Shown here: positions 27,101 to 39,642 of the stretch, piece by piece
Position numbering within the stretch: position 1 is the first letter of the stretch
How the letters are laid out: each line of letters starts with the position of its first letter
NCBI GenBank assembly: GCA_022495005.1
Contig: JAGYXB010000460.1
Location: 1,274,147-1,338,146 of the forward strand
Source of the DNA: Rhyacophila brunnea
Taxonomy: Eukaryota > Arthropoda > Insecta > Trichoptera > Rhyacophilidae
Direction of reading: 5' to 3'
DNA: 64,000 nucleotides
Translations under genes and position numbers: made by a program
Notes under the pieces: generated by a model
The model's database searches: none
Told to the model about the DNA's origin: nothing
Seen by the model: only the letters and a program-made list of their open reading frames with translations

Positions 27101-27192
27101 TCGACGGATCCCCTTCTAGAAGAGAAGAGGCGATATGACAGCGAGTCGCAGTCAAAGCCTCGGTAAAATCACAAAAAAAAAAAAAAAAAAAC

Positions 27193-30100
27193 AATGAAAT
27201 TATTTATCGTAGAATTTTCTGATAGTCATGTGTTATCGGAGTTTTTACCGGGCATTAACAATATTATTGTATATTTTCGTTAGTTACGATAGTAGACAAT
27301 CACCTTCTCATCAATAACACTAGTAAAAAATCAATAATTGATTAGCAAGTTAAATGCATTTTATTCTTTTGTTATAATGCATCGAGGACATGCAATTATT
27401 GCATAATTTAAAAATAAGCTAGTGTTGGCTATCGAAGTTTATACAGTAGGTACTGAACAAAAAATATTAATCGACTTTATAATATTGTAACTATACGGAG
27501 ATTATACCTATTTGATATAAATAAAAAGGATTTTAAGTTATAAATACACATTAAAAAAAAAACATTAATACTACATATGAATTAGTCAAAAATATTTACT
27601 ATATTTGCTTGAAATATAAAAAAAACGATTTAAAGTAATATTTTTAGATGCGCATTTTTTATTAAAGTTATCAAAAAAAGTCTTTAATTACAATCTTTGT
27701 ATTGTGTCGGGTAGGTGGAGAATTCACCTTAACTGGTAAATGGTTCTTTGTGATTTGACAAACTGTACCAAGGGTTACTCCAAATCAAATATTTGAGAGT
27801 AACACATCTAAATAATATTGCAATGTGGTTGTATACTTTAAACTAATAAGATGCTGTCACGATCACTTAATATTAGTTCGATTTAGCTCAGTTTCATAAA
27901 AATATAGTTATGCCTACTATAAAACATTATAAAAAGTAGAAGAATAATTATAAAAACGGGTACACAAGGCATTAAATTTAAATAAAATCAATATATGTAA
28001 ACTCAATTTTTTTTCAGTTTGTCTCATTATCTTCTAGTATTTAGCGATATGAAGAGCATTTGGCAAGGTCAATATCATTGCTATCAAAGTTAAACGGTCT
28101 TCCGGTTGGATCATAACATTTATGAGCACTGTTTCTTTGGTTTACATTTATACGTTTCAACTAGAGCTTTCAAACCGGGTTAAGCCAAAATCTATTAACC
28201 GGATAACCAAGTCATTCTAATCTAACCAAAAACCTGGTAATTTTACGCGATTAACTAACCAATGTTTAGTAAATACCTACTACGAACAAAAAAAAATAGA
28301 ATTATGTAAAGACACAATATCAAAACGTGCATAGCGCAGCAAGACAACAAATAAAATATTACACACAAAATTCGTGTACTATATCTTGCAATAAACTGAT
28401 AATCCTTTTTATTATTGATGGAAGCTTGTCAACTAATAAAACCTTTTTGATATAATGTAAATGGATTTTTCTCGGATCGCAATTACTTAGCTTAGGTTCA
28501 CATCCCATCTGCAGTTGCTTACTCAAAAAATAGGTATACTCACTCACCTTCGGAGAAAATAAATACAAAAAAATAGCCAGGTGGGTATTATTTATAACTT
28601 ATGTAGGTATTATTATGGATCGAAATAAAATTGAAAGTATTAGTATATACATAAGAATATATAATTTATTGTGTTAACTGTCAATTGCATTCTATTATTA
28701 ATATAAATAAAACGCAAATTTTATCATACTGATTCCATTTTTATTAAATATAACTGGATCGGTTTTGTCCGCCTCAGAGGGATATTTTAGTTATTACAAA
28801 CAGAGTCTATATATTATGTGGATCGTTGTATAGAGGGTATCAATTGATTGATGAATCCCTTAAAATTTTGGTAAAATTTACGACCATTGAATTAGTAGTC
28901 ACAGTTGTATAATATAATTTAATGTGACTTAGTATATGGAAAATAAACAAAAGTTTCTTTTAGAAGTTTAAGATAAAACACAATTGAATAGTGTATGTAT
29001 TTATTAAACATTAAGACATTACAATTAATATAGCTTGAACACAGAATGCACAATAGCGCCATATATTTTTTTTCTTCTTTTTTAACATTTTTAGGGTGAA
29101 GTTCTATTTCTTTATTTCGTTTTGAATACTAATATCTGTAAGTGTACGTTGCCTTGGTTATAACAGTTATAACATATTTTATACAAATAAATAAAAATAT
29201 TATTTGCAATCATAATATAAATATACACAAACCAACAATCACGCTAATAAAATAAAATTATCGAGACGAACAAAAAGTTATGTTATTTACAGATATATTA
29301 AAGTGTTTTTGTACGTTTAAATTGTATGATATAGAATGATGAGAAAAGAAGTTTACACAACAAAAATAAGTTTAATAAATACAATCACTGAACATTTCAA
29401 CATCTCACAGCAGTGTATTGATAGTCGTAAAATATTTCCAAATATCATCTTATAAACTTATTCGCAATTTTTGAACATGTATTAAATCGCATGCAAATGA
29501 ATAATCCTGATTATATTTGGATTATTGTCTTAAAATATTGATAGAAATATGTTCAAAAAGCTAACATTTTACTTCAGATTAAAGAGTCAGTCAATTCTAT
29601 AAACAAATAAATATCAAAAAATACTTTCATACTCATATTGTATTATTCTGTGATTGATCCTATTGGTTGACCTAAATATATCAATATGTCTTGAAACGCA
29701 AATTTATTATAAATAGATGGTAATGTTTCTTAATCAATATATCCATTGACCATATCGAAAATTAACTTGTACCGGGACTTAATAATTCACATTATTTATT
29801 TTTATTATTTAAAACTGAATACTTAAGGATATTAATCCATACATAATATATTATTACAATATTATCCTGTGTTCTGAAATCTTATGTGTATGTATTCCAT
29901 ATTAAATAAAAAATATAATTTCAATAATAAACTTGCCTACTCGGTTACATATAAATTAGTAATGTCATTTATCCTCGTTTTTTCCCAAGTTTTTTTCTAA
30001 TATTTGCATTTATAAGGGTTTTTCAAATTATATATTATTTCAATCAGAAAAATCTCGAATATTGTACTTTATATCATAATAAAACTAAAGTTGTACAAAA

Positions 30101-33100
30101 TGACAGCCATAGATAAGATTTTATAGTTGCGGTTTTTAATGCGCCAACGTAAACAATATTAATTTCTAATAATGAATACTAATTCAACTATACTAAACAC
30201 GGTCGAGTAATCGAGTAAAGTAAAAAGTATAATTTATAATAAAAGAATTTCCTAATATTCTTTGTAGTTATATTAGTTCAAACACTTTGGTAGAATTTAA
30301 ACATATTTAAAAAGATAGTTTATGAGGTAAAAATAGATTAAATCAGTGGTTTTCAAACTTACCATTTGAAGCATTTTTAGAATAAAAGTAATTAATTCAT
30401 GGTAGCTACCCTAAAATATGAGGTAGTGATTTGGATGAGTCCGTTTTCACAACTTAGATTCTACAAATTTTTAATCAAACCAGGCATTTAATATATTCAT
30501 CCATTTTCTTTTCCATCTTGATTTTTGAGTAATATTTGTTTTCTTTTTACATCGACCGCTAAAATCTTATTTTGCATTGATTATTTGTTGTAAATGCAAC
30601 AATGATCGCTGACCATAGTCACTTAGTAAATGAAATTTATTCTATATTGATATATGAAATACAATAATATGTTCCATATCGACTAATTTTCAATTGAATT
30701 TGCTGTCAGCCTAATCAAACTCTGGCAATAAAAAGAAAGAAAATAGCATCGCCTGTAGAAAGTAGTCAATCCGTCATTGTGATTGTACACCAGTGCATTG
30801 AATTAAAATTGCTAAGTATAATATTTATTTTTGATATTCAATGGTGTTCCTGGGAATTAGTTGTGGCACTTTCGGTTGCCATGGCACACACTTTGAAAGC
30901 ATCTGTATTAAATAGTAAATAATATTATTTGCGAAACATTTAAAACTCTTATGGCAGTTGTTAACGATATTATTAAATTTACCTTTTATTGTGCCGATGA
31001 CATTTTACGAGTGCTGCAACATCTTTTTACGAGAGAATGTGAGCGTTAACTTTTTGTACCGTTTCAACATTGCATCCGTGTCGAATAATCCGTAGATATA
31101 ATAGATAGATTGCTAAAAAAACCGTCGAATTTTTGTAATACAGAAATCTTCTTGATTTTACTTTCCCACAAGAAAGATTACGTGCTTAATGGGAAGACTT
31201 TACGTTGCCTCATTTGACCAATTAATATTTCAATAATTATTATTATTTGGTATTCGTTGATTTCAAATAATTTTATCGTTATCGCTTCCTATAAAAACTT
31301 ATCTGAAAATGATATGGGAAATAATTCTTGCAGTTATAATATGATAATGATTACTTTAAGTGGATCAAAATGTGGCTGTATTAGTGAATAATGAAGATTC
31401 TCCGAGCTTATTAAATAACCAATGAAGAGATTTTTAGATGAGCCAATAAGCCAATAGAAATTTTATAGCTTCTTTCAAGCGCAGAAAAGTTTCATACTTC
31501 ACTAATATTTTTTGCAATGAGAATTTATTGTGATTTACTTTACCTTATAATGCAGGAAATGGTAGAAACAGGGAACTCAGAAATAATGGAAACTAAAATA
31601 TCTAATAAGTGGGGAAAAGCAGGCAACCGATCTCTAGCATGGAAGAATACGGGATAAACTTAAACACGTGACAATAATACGTCATACGTCGAATACTTGC
31701 AACTGCTCTCGGTTTATGCATTGACGCTCATTTATTATTGGTGTATTGAAGGTTACTACACATACTATTGAACGTCTTTAAATAATGCATGGGTTATTTT
31801 TGTCGGACACTCACACATTTAAAACCCTGCGTCAAGGTGTGGTGTATTGGAATATAGTCTATAGGAATGCTATTTTGTAATCTTTTCTGTGGGTAGACAT
31901 CAGTTAGTATTGTGGTAGCAGGTAATTTGGTATTGTGGCCACACCAAAGTTTAATTCGATATAAATAACAAAAAAATCAAGGTACACACAGATGTGTCAC
32001 ACAGATATTTTCTCGATTTTTTTTTTAATAAGGTCTGTAAATTACTTATCAAGTGATTTTGCGACGCAAGTATAAATATACAAAGTATTATGTGATTTAT
32101 GCAATAATTTTTGTTTTATAAATTAAATTTCAATGTTCAAAAAACAATATACCTACTCTCTACATTAATAGTTAAACAAATTACAATTTAGTAGGTATAA
32201 AAACCGGTTGCTCATTGCTTTTATTTCTTAGATATTTTTAGGTAAACTATTTATATATCGTTTGCGTTTGGTTATAAAAAAACCACTGAATATTAGATAA
32301 ATAAACAAATATAGCTTTTAGTTGTAATATTTTAAAAAAATCTCGATAATCAAATAAATGTAATATCTAACTTTTAAATCATTTTAATGATAAAAAATAT
32401 TCATATAACACAATGAAACTAGTCGGTCTTTCAATGAACGCACATTTCATATCGGGTTTTTTAGTGTAAGCTTATTTCTATATTTGTTTTTATCATGAAA
32501 TTATCAGTAAAATGTAGTGAATTACAGTTGTTGATAACATTACTTCGCCTTTATATTTTTTTTATTTATTCATTAAAATTGTATTATTTTAATTTAAATA
32601 GTATTTTGATCTCAAGATAATATCTTAATCACACCGCCTGTTAAACATTTTAATAAAAAGTGGATTTTAATGTTCGATTCCCATAAACGATTTATTACTA
32701 TTGTATCAATAAATAATAACGCGATGACTAGTTCATAATAATCGATTTCGAATTGTAGTTTAGTAATATGGATAAATAACTTATGTTATATTACGGATTA
32801 TTATTAATGATAACTATTAAATTCATCTTGAGTACCACACCGCGGTATTAAATTTGTCTAGCTGGTTTCCAATCACCACTTTACCAAACGCCTACATGGA
32901 TGCTCTAATACCCGCTGGATCTGAATTAATTAAGTTATAAAAAACTACGAACTGTATGAGATAGAGAAATGAAGTTAATTTTAACTTCTGTTGATGAAAA
33001 TAATCATTATTGTTCTTCATTTTTGCATATCTCTTAGCCAAATGGCCGTAGCTCCTATTAAGTGTCGCTAGATTTCAAAATCAGTCAAGTTCACCTTTAG

Positions 33101-33164
33101 ATATTTTTGACTTTTTTGTGAATTGCTAAAGAACCACTGCTTTTTAACATTTCTGCATTATCAA
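27193..33164. other. Long AT-rich gene-poor stretch
   Basis: About six kilobases without a convincing coding frame. A minus-strand frame at 28359-28568 (69 codons) has no recognisable motif. One dispersed repeat (31610-31890) is listed separately. Nothing else is seen beyond simple AT-rich sequence. Confidence 0.55.
31610..31890 (+). repeat. Dispersed repeat, copy 2 (partner at 19740-20005)
   Basis: Contains GGGATAAACTTAAACA, then ATGCATTGACGCTCATT, ATTGGTGTATTGAA and a TTTTCTGTGGG end, in the same order and orientation as the partner. Diverged by substitutions and small indels. Confidence 0.6.
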
Positions 33165-33345
33165 AATGTGGAACTTATTAATTTTGAATATTCTACACTC
33201 ATAATAATACAAACTTTCACCCTTGTGACTGTGTCCTTGAGAAAACAAAAAAACTGTTTTTCTAATATTCATCCATTATGGACTTGGTTGAATTTTAAAT
33301 CTAGTGACACAATCTCTAAAATCAGGATGCATAATATGATGTCGA
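33165..33345 (+). repeat. Dispersed repeat, copy 1 (inverted partner at 42450-42620)
   Basis: Blocks such as ATAATACAAACTTTCA, ACTGTTTTTCT and TTCATCCATTATGGAC recur in inverted orientation at 42450-42620 with many substitutions. No coding motif, and the class is unknown. Confidence 0.6.
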
Positions 33346-34192
33346 GTTACGTTGAATCGAAATATAGTCAAATCAAAATAGGATGAACTCATAATTATTG
33401 GCGTTATCAATGTTCCCATATTTTTGCATTTGAAATTCCCTATAATAATTAATATTTATTTTAAATAGCATACCTATAATCTCTATTTAATAGAATCTTT
33501 GTTTTATCATTAATCAATCGACACATTGGAAATACAATAATATACCTATCAAGATACTGAATATGCTAGATTCGTAGATTTTTTTAACATGGCAAGCAAT
33601 TCGTTAGCCGTACAGGAATGTGGTCTGTTTACGAAAGTAAATATAAATGGTAGACAAATTTAATACCTACTGATAAACTTTCGTATGAGCGTATATTTAA
33701 TGGATACTCAAGATATTGAAACCCCGGCAAAAGCTTGCAAAGTATCCACAGCTACCTGATGCGATTACGTGGATACTTGCGAGTTGTGACTTTAGGCTGC
33801 GGTTAGCGTACAGACGCTCATGCGACTCGCGTTGAAGTCTAGACTAATTATCCGCTCCAAATGTTTTGCCTGTCCAACGTAGGAGCGTCTTTTACCAGCG
33901 GCTTGAGCCAGTGGCACTTCACCTTTTCAATATAAATATTTATTTAATATATTTAATGAAATTGAGAACCTGAACAGACTTATTTGGATTATAACCAGAA
34001 GGTATTACGTTAAAGTGCCCACCACCACCCGTCATATATGCACAACCGTGGATATGCACGGCCGCTTTCTATGACGCTTTAAACGTGTCTGAAAGAAGTG
34101 ATTTTAAGTGCTCATTCCGTCCCGAGACGGAGCCGCACGGGACTGATGTTGCAACCATGCACCGTAGTGCTTAAAGAAGAAAGTTAAGAAAT
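33346..34192. other. Unassigned sequence, part possibly LINE 3' untranslated region
   Basis: 33720-33800 holds an imperfect hairpin (GCAAAGTATCCAC with GTGGATACTTGC). 34010-34190 is GC-richer and lies just beyond the poly-A side of the R1-type LINE, so it may be a further repeat. Confidence 0.4.
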
Positions 34193-34948
34193 ATTTTTTT
34201 TTTGTTTTTTGGACTGGCTCTGCTGTCCGCTGACGTTAAGCGCTTTGTGTACCCGTATACCGAGTGTCACGAATTGAAATGGATAAGTCTACAGAAGAGT
34301 CGGGACTATCCCGCTCCCCATACGACGCTGCGAATTTCTCGAATGCCGCAAAGTTGGCCTCGGTTGCTATCAGATCTCCATGACCAATTGGGCCCGTGTG
34401 AGGACGGACCCCGGCAAACAGCTCCGCTTGTTCGAGTTCCATAAGCGGGCAATCCCAGAGGATGTGTCTTGGTGGTCATGCCCGCAGGTACAACCCGGCC
34501 CATCTACTATCAAGCCAAACTCGTGGAGTCTGGCGGCGAAGTTGCCATGGCTGGTGAGGAACTGGCTAACCCAGTGCGAAGGTTGGAGTCTTCTAGTTTG
34601 GTGCCTGCAGAATACGTCTGGAAAAAACGGTAAGTGTGCTGCCCCTTGGGGGAGGCGGTCCACCTCGCCTGCCATGCCGCAAATGCGGTCTTGTACACAA
34701 TGTCACTTACAGTCTTCCTGTAAGGAACGTCCTCGGATCTCTGCGGTGGTGTCAGATGGACACCGGCGAGTATTGTGCTGATCCCCCTTAAGAGGAGGGT
34801 GATCGATCCTCTGACTTGGACGTGCAGATCGAGGGGTAGCACCCCCGCGAGTACGGCAAGCGCGTCAGTAGAAGTTGTGCGGTAGGCTTTGGTAAGCGAG
34901 ATCAGCGCAAGTCGCTGCCCGCTTAATAGTGCGCGTCTCACGAGAGTT
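34193..34948 (-). pseudogene. R1-clade LINE 3' end (reverse transcriptase C-terminus)
   Basis: On the minus strand the sequence reads RRALLSGQRLALISLTKAYR and then STDALAVLAGVLPLDLHVQV, a segment typical of the R1 clade. After a frameshift near 34630 come SQFLTSHGNFAARLHEFGL and PGCTCGHDHQDT (Cys/His motif). After a second frameshift near 34445 come LEQAELFAGVRPH and AFEKFAASYGE. The stop is at about 34236, and an A-rich tail follows on the minus strand (T/G-poor run at 34191-34212 on the plus strand). Polymerase motifs and endonuclease are missing, so this is a short 5'-truncated copy. It is GC-richer than its surroundings. Confidence 0.82.
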
Positions 34949-35450
34949 AAGGAGTGTATGATCTTTTTGTAGAATACCCACTTTGTTTGTAAACTTATAT
35001 CGCTTAACAAATGCACGTTACAAACATTTGGAAGTCTACGCACGTATTCACCTGCACACATTGTTATCAATTAAATGTAGTCTGGGCAGCCCGTATCATA
35101 CAAATGTATGAGATTTAACCAAAACAACATTCGTCGAGACCACATGGCGTTACTTTTAGTGAAACAACATCTATAGACACGTCCACGCTCGCATGTTTCT
35201 TTGTGCGTTTGCATACGTTTTCTATTCGTGGCGAAATACAAAAAAGTGCACATTTGTTTAAAATATTATCTATGAATTATTGTTTTTATACAAATGTTTG
35301 CAAAGAATTGATATGCAACTTTAAAACTGTTTATATAATGTTTTTTTTTATTTATCTTGATTTGAGAATTGGCATAACTCGGCACTTGATGGCGGTTCCA
35401 CAACGTTTTTAGTATTTGTGAATTTGTTATCAAGTAAGAATTATTGCACC
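34949..35450. other. Flank of the R1-type LINE, no gene recognised
   Basis: The minus frame of the LINE stays open to 35070, but the residues above about position 44 do not look like the element. The rest is AT-rich without a gene. Confidence 0.45.
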
Positions 35451-35590
35451 ATCCATTCTGCCCTAAGAGAAGCTGAAGATCGAGAAGGATGAAAAGTGTT
35501 GGTCGCTCAAAGGATGACGAAATTCAAATTTGGTCACGATCCTCAGCCATGAGTGCACGATCAAGAAGAAGAATTATTGAGATCATGTCG
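35451..35590 (+). mobile_element. LINE 3' stub, same family as the 9.3-9.9 kb copy
   Basis: The plus strand translates to IHSALREAEDREG, a stop, KVLVAQRMTKFKFG and an A/G-rich GATCAAGAAGAAGAA end. The copy at 9317-9470 reads IHSALREAEDR, a stop, EWKAIVTQRMKNFKGG and ends GATCAAGAAAAAGA. A short 3' remnant only. Confidence 0.7.
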
Positions 35591-38500
35591 GCATATTGAA
35601 AGATCTCGACTACACACGCCTACGTAAACAAGTGTAATTTTATAAAGTGTTCATTTTATTATACACGCAAAGTTAAATATTAAAAATATGATGTAAATAA
35701 ACATAAATAATTTACATAGCCCGACAGTCACTTGATCAAAAGTGATATACAAAATAAGGTTAAAGTATATAATTTCCCACACAGAAGCCGGATTTTTTTT
35801 ATTGTGTATGTAAAAATCCCGTATTTCACAAAAACAGTGAATTTTCAGCATACCAAACCAAACCAAACCATAAAAATGCCGAACTACTAAAAAACAATAA
35901 GAATTGAAAATTTTGAAATGTTTAGTAACGCACAAGCGCATTTTTTGAAACGTGAATTATAATATTGTATGAAATCTGGTATAAGTTAATTAAATATTAT
36001 TTTATTCAGAATTAAATAATATAATAAAATAATAAAAGGTTTCATAGAACTGACCACATATGGTTTTGAAAAGAAATATGACGCGCCGTGCAATAAAATA
36101 AGAAATTTATCGACTTGCCGCGTATTATTATTAGTCTGTATTATTATTATTTTATCCGTAACACAATAATTTTGTCGCGAACAATATAAAAAAATAATAA
36201 TATTTCATTGTTTGTTCCGCATAATTAAAAAAATACACTGGATGAGGTAATATGATAATAATAATGTCTTCAATAACTTAATTATAGTAGGTAAGTATTT
36301 GTATTTACTTAAAAATAAACTTTTTCCGAGACCATTCAAAATCAGAGTATTTTGGACGTACCTACTATTCCTATAGACATTTTTTATATCGTACATACTG
36401 CGCGGACCAAATGCGCCAAATAGTTCGGCTGGCAAAGAAACTTGGTTACCTACGAGGAACGGTTATCTGCCATTCGCCGAATTTACTGGAACCTTGTTCT
36501 GTTAAATGTTTTACCTTGTTATCAGCTCGCATCCAATCATAAACATTTAAGTTATTAGCAGTTACTTATTTTTCGTTCTATTTCGCTCAGAATAGGTCAA
36601 ATTTATTCAGAGATGCGAACGAACGACATATATTTTTAATTTACCACCAATTTCGTCCGATATTTGAAAACATGTCTCACAATAACTTTGTATTTTGTTG
36701 TTTTTCAAGAATATATTGCATTTTATAATATTAAAAAGTTTTAACACTATTGTCTACACTTGCAAGTTGAAAGTTGTGGTCTGTGATACCAAACATTAGT
36801 TATAATATTTTTTCTTATGTTGGATGACGTTCCTATTATGTATGTATGTATGTACCTACCTATGTGAAAAAGTGACGTTGAGACAGCCGTGTTTTCAGTT
36901 AGTATACATAATGACTTCAAACTAGAACTACGTATTTTCAGTACCTACCCAGTTAATAATATTAAATAGTATGTCTTTATCAAATCATTCTCGGATGTTA
37001 TGTCATCTCGAAAGGGGTTCGTTTTTCACGTATGATATCTTAATGAACAGAACAAACATTCACGATTTGAACTGTGAAAGAAAAAGTGTAACATAATACG
37101 TACCTACTTATGTACTTCCATAGTTACCTAGTATTTGAAGATTATTTGAATATCGAGCGTATTTTTTACACTTCGTTCTTCCGTATTTTTTTATATAACT
37201 ATACAAATGAAACCATAGTATATGTGCAATACCTACTGTTATAACATTCCTTTGTATTTTTAATAATAATTCATTATACATATTGGAAACAATATGCACC
37301 ACATACAATAAAATATGTTTTATTCAATTAATAATACACCTACACAAAGCGGTTGGACCGGGGATGATGGCGATGGGGCGAGGGAAATGGCGCGACTTTG
37401 TGCTTTCCTTGCACTACGATGATTGAGCCTGATAGTGTTAAAGTAAGAAATATTTATCACAGTTCAAAAACATAAAAAAATATATTTATTGGGAATTCTG
37501 TACTCCGTGGCCATAACTCAAAAACTCCTGGATGATGTAATGATTGATGAAAATCTTACAGAACACAACTTATAGAACAGCAGCTTATTGGTACCAATTT
37601 GCTAAAGTTTCGTCTTCTTTTTGTGCTCCGAACATGTGGTCCCCAACCAACCTTCTTCCAAAAAACAACTTTATGTTTTTCATGCTTTGAAATCGTCTTC
37701 ATAACATAAATAGATTTTTTGTACTAGTCAGTTTCCAGATATGAATTTTAAAAAACGATATTACGATTATTATTTCAATATAAATCAAATCAAGGTTAAT
37801 GTGTATTTTAAATCTAAAACTAACTTAAATAAATTTCATCAGTCTACCTATATCAGTGGCGGGTTTAGAGACTTGAAAGGCCGATTCACTGACTGATGTT
37901 GAGGTCCCCCCACAATAAAGAATACTACCAACGTACCTAATAAAAATAACAATATATCTATTTCCCTATCCAATTATTATTGAAGATAACAGTGATGACA
38001 CATAATATTAGTGGTTTATTTTTTGTATGTACAAGTACATGTGAGTTGGGGGAATTCTGCATCTCTGCATTCAACATCTTCAGGCAATATGTAGGTAATC
38101 TTGACTCAATAGGTAGGTAATAAGCTTTTTACCTACTTTGTTGTATTAATTTTATTAAGTATATAAGATATAATTAACTGCATTTGTTGATAATGTTTAT
38201 TTACCTTTCGCGAGTGTGCATAGTACCTGAAGATGCCGTAAGTCAAAAACCGGGTCGCACAAAACGACTCAAACGGAATACATAGTACAAAACTTAAATG
38301 GATTAGATTATTTATACCTGTACATATTTTAAAAAAAACTTAAAGTATAGGTACATGCTAGTGTAATTTATAATACTATGGGTTTAGTAGGTATTTTCCT
38401 TCAAATAAAAATGAATAGCAAACTAAGACGCGCGTAAAACACAAAATGTTTTGTGATCCGAATTAAATATAGCAGCGGCTTCCCAACGCTACCGATTGCA

Positions 38501-38764
38501 GACGTTTTTGGAAGTCGGGCAAACGAAGGGCGAGGGGAACAGTCAATTTTGTTTGACACACCGCTTATAAGCCGCTGGAAACGCTGCAAATTCGACGAGC
38601 GGCCAGACTGTCTACCGCTCACTCTCCGCGCTTTCAGGGTGGTCCCCATACATTTTTCGGCTCCGCTCGACCTGGCCGCTTGTAGGCTAACCAAGGGCTC
38701 AGAGCTACGGCAATTTCATAATCTGCACGTGTATAATAAATAGCTTTAAAGCATTCCCACGTAC
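35591..38764. other. AT-rich sequence with one GC-rich island, no gene shown
   Basis: Mostly AT-rich. A (TATG)4 microsatellite is at about 36836-36855. 38450-38740 is a GC- and CpG-rich island open in both directions (about 96 codons each way) but without a recognisable domain. It lies directly after the splice donor of the MADF exon, so it is intron or a following exon of that gene; I cannot decide. Confidence 0.45.
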
Positions 38765-39101
38765 CTTCCATTTGGTCGTTCAAGAACTCCAAATTTTTAT
38801 AGTACCACAGTTTGGGTAGATATACTGCGTCTGTGCCAGCTCCGCTTCGATATGATGTCCTTACTTTATTTCTCTCCTTTCTGTAACCCGACCTCAATGT
38901 CTGTATTTTCTTTTTGACATCGTTGACCGTTGCCTGCGGCTCCACTTTGATTAATATTTCCAAAAGTTCCGCATACGCCAAGGACTTGGCATCACGATTC
39001 TTGTATAGTGGGCTGGTCGTCTTCCACAACGACATGTTGTCTTTAAAACAACTAATAAAATCTTCCAAGAAACTTTTCGAATGCACTCGTAGATCTACCA
39101 T
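38765..39101 (-). CDS. MADF-domain protein, first coding exon
   Basis: An uninterrupted MADF (Myb/SANT-like in Adf-1) domain of about 110 residues. MADF domains bind DNA and occur in Adf-1-like transcription factors and in accessory proteins of PIF/Harbinger-type transposons. Visible landmarks are FLEDFISCFKDN and LWKTTSPLYKNR near the N-terminus, AYAELLEIL, VNDVKKKIQTLRSGYRKE in the middle and LPKLWYYKNLEFLND at the end. The ATG at 39101 has a good context (ACAACAATGG). The exon closes with GGAAG|GTACGT, a near-consensus splice donor, right after the domain, so a downstream exon is expected at lower coordinates. The domain has no stop or frameshift. It could be a host gene or a recently active transposon gene. 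A related truncated fragment lies at 41690-41822. Confidence 0.75.
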
Positions 39102-39242
39102 TGTTGTTTTCGATGTCCGAACACTTTGAATGACAGTAAAATAATGATGGCGCTCATAGACTAATATATGGCGCTGTCGTCCGTCGGCATAGATATAAAT
39201 AATGCGACGGTAAAGCGTGGTGAACGTACGAATTTCAGCGGC

Positions 39243-39618
39243 TCGGCGAGTAAAATATCAAACATGTTTGAAATCCAACGGGCCTGGTCTGCGGATTAAA
39301 AAGTCCGCAGACCTGGGGTGCTCCACGCGAAAAAAAAGTCCGAAGACTGTAAATCGTCTGACTTGCGTGCAAATGGAGCGCCATATTATCTGTTTGACGT
39401 CTACGAAGGCGTACCAACCATAAAGTTTGTCAAGCGTCATGTTGGTAGTATTTATCAGTGGCAAATATGTGACACAATAAGCCGGCGCTCCATTGGCACG
39501 CAAGTCAGACGATTTACAGTCTTCGGACTATTTTTCGCGTGGAGCACCCCAGACCTGCGTACTTTTTAATCCGCAGACCAGGCTCGTTGGATTTCAAACA
39601 TGTTTGATATTTTTGCCA
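39243..39618. mobile_element. Fold-back MITE with about 130-bp arms
   Basis: Left arm 39252-39382 and right arm 39484-39613 are inverted copies sharing AAATCCAACG, CTGCGGATTAAAAAGT, GGTGCTCCACGCGA, GTCTGACTTGCGTGC and GGAGCGCC. The spacer is 101 bp. Open frames inside arise from the repeat and are not genes. The core block (CGATTTACAGTCTTCGGACT) resembles the core of the inverted arms at about 39970 and 42960. Confidence 0.85.
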
Positions 39619-39642
39619 GACTTCGTCAGTCGATCACTATGC

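Larger units (their letters stand above)
23832..27192 (+). mobile_element. 5'-truncated I-group (I/Nimb-like) LINE with poly-A tail
   Basis: A non-LTR retrotransposon copy running from inside the endonuclease domain to a 19-base poly-A tract at about 27174-27192. The order endonuclease, reverse transcriptase, RNase H, then a Cys/His-rich C-terminus is that of the I group of LINEs. The open frame begins abruptly at about 23832 with no initiator, as expected from 5' truncation. About 70 bases of 3' untranslated sequence lie between the terminal TGA (27098-27100) and the poly-A. I could not see a clear target-site duplication. The copy is dead: three in-frame stops and one frameshift. Confidence 0.9.

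Noticed and set aside
34202..34781. Plus-strand frames over the R1-type LINE
   Set aside because: Shadows of the GC-rich LINE; the minus strand carries the recognisable R1 motifs.
37861..37920. A single hAT-like end (CAGTGGCGGGTTTAGA)
   Set aside because: Only one end is visible, with no partner and no target duplication.
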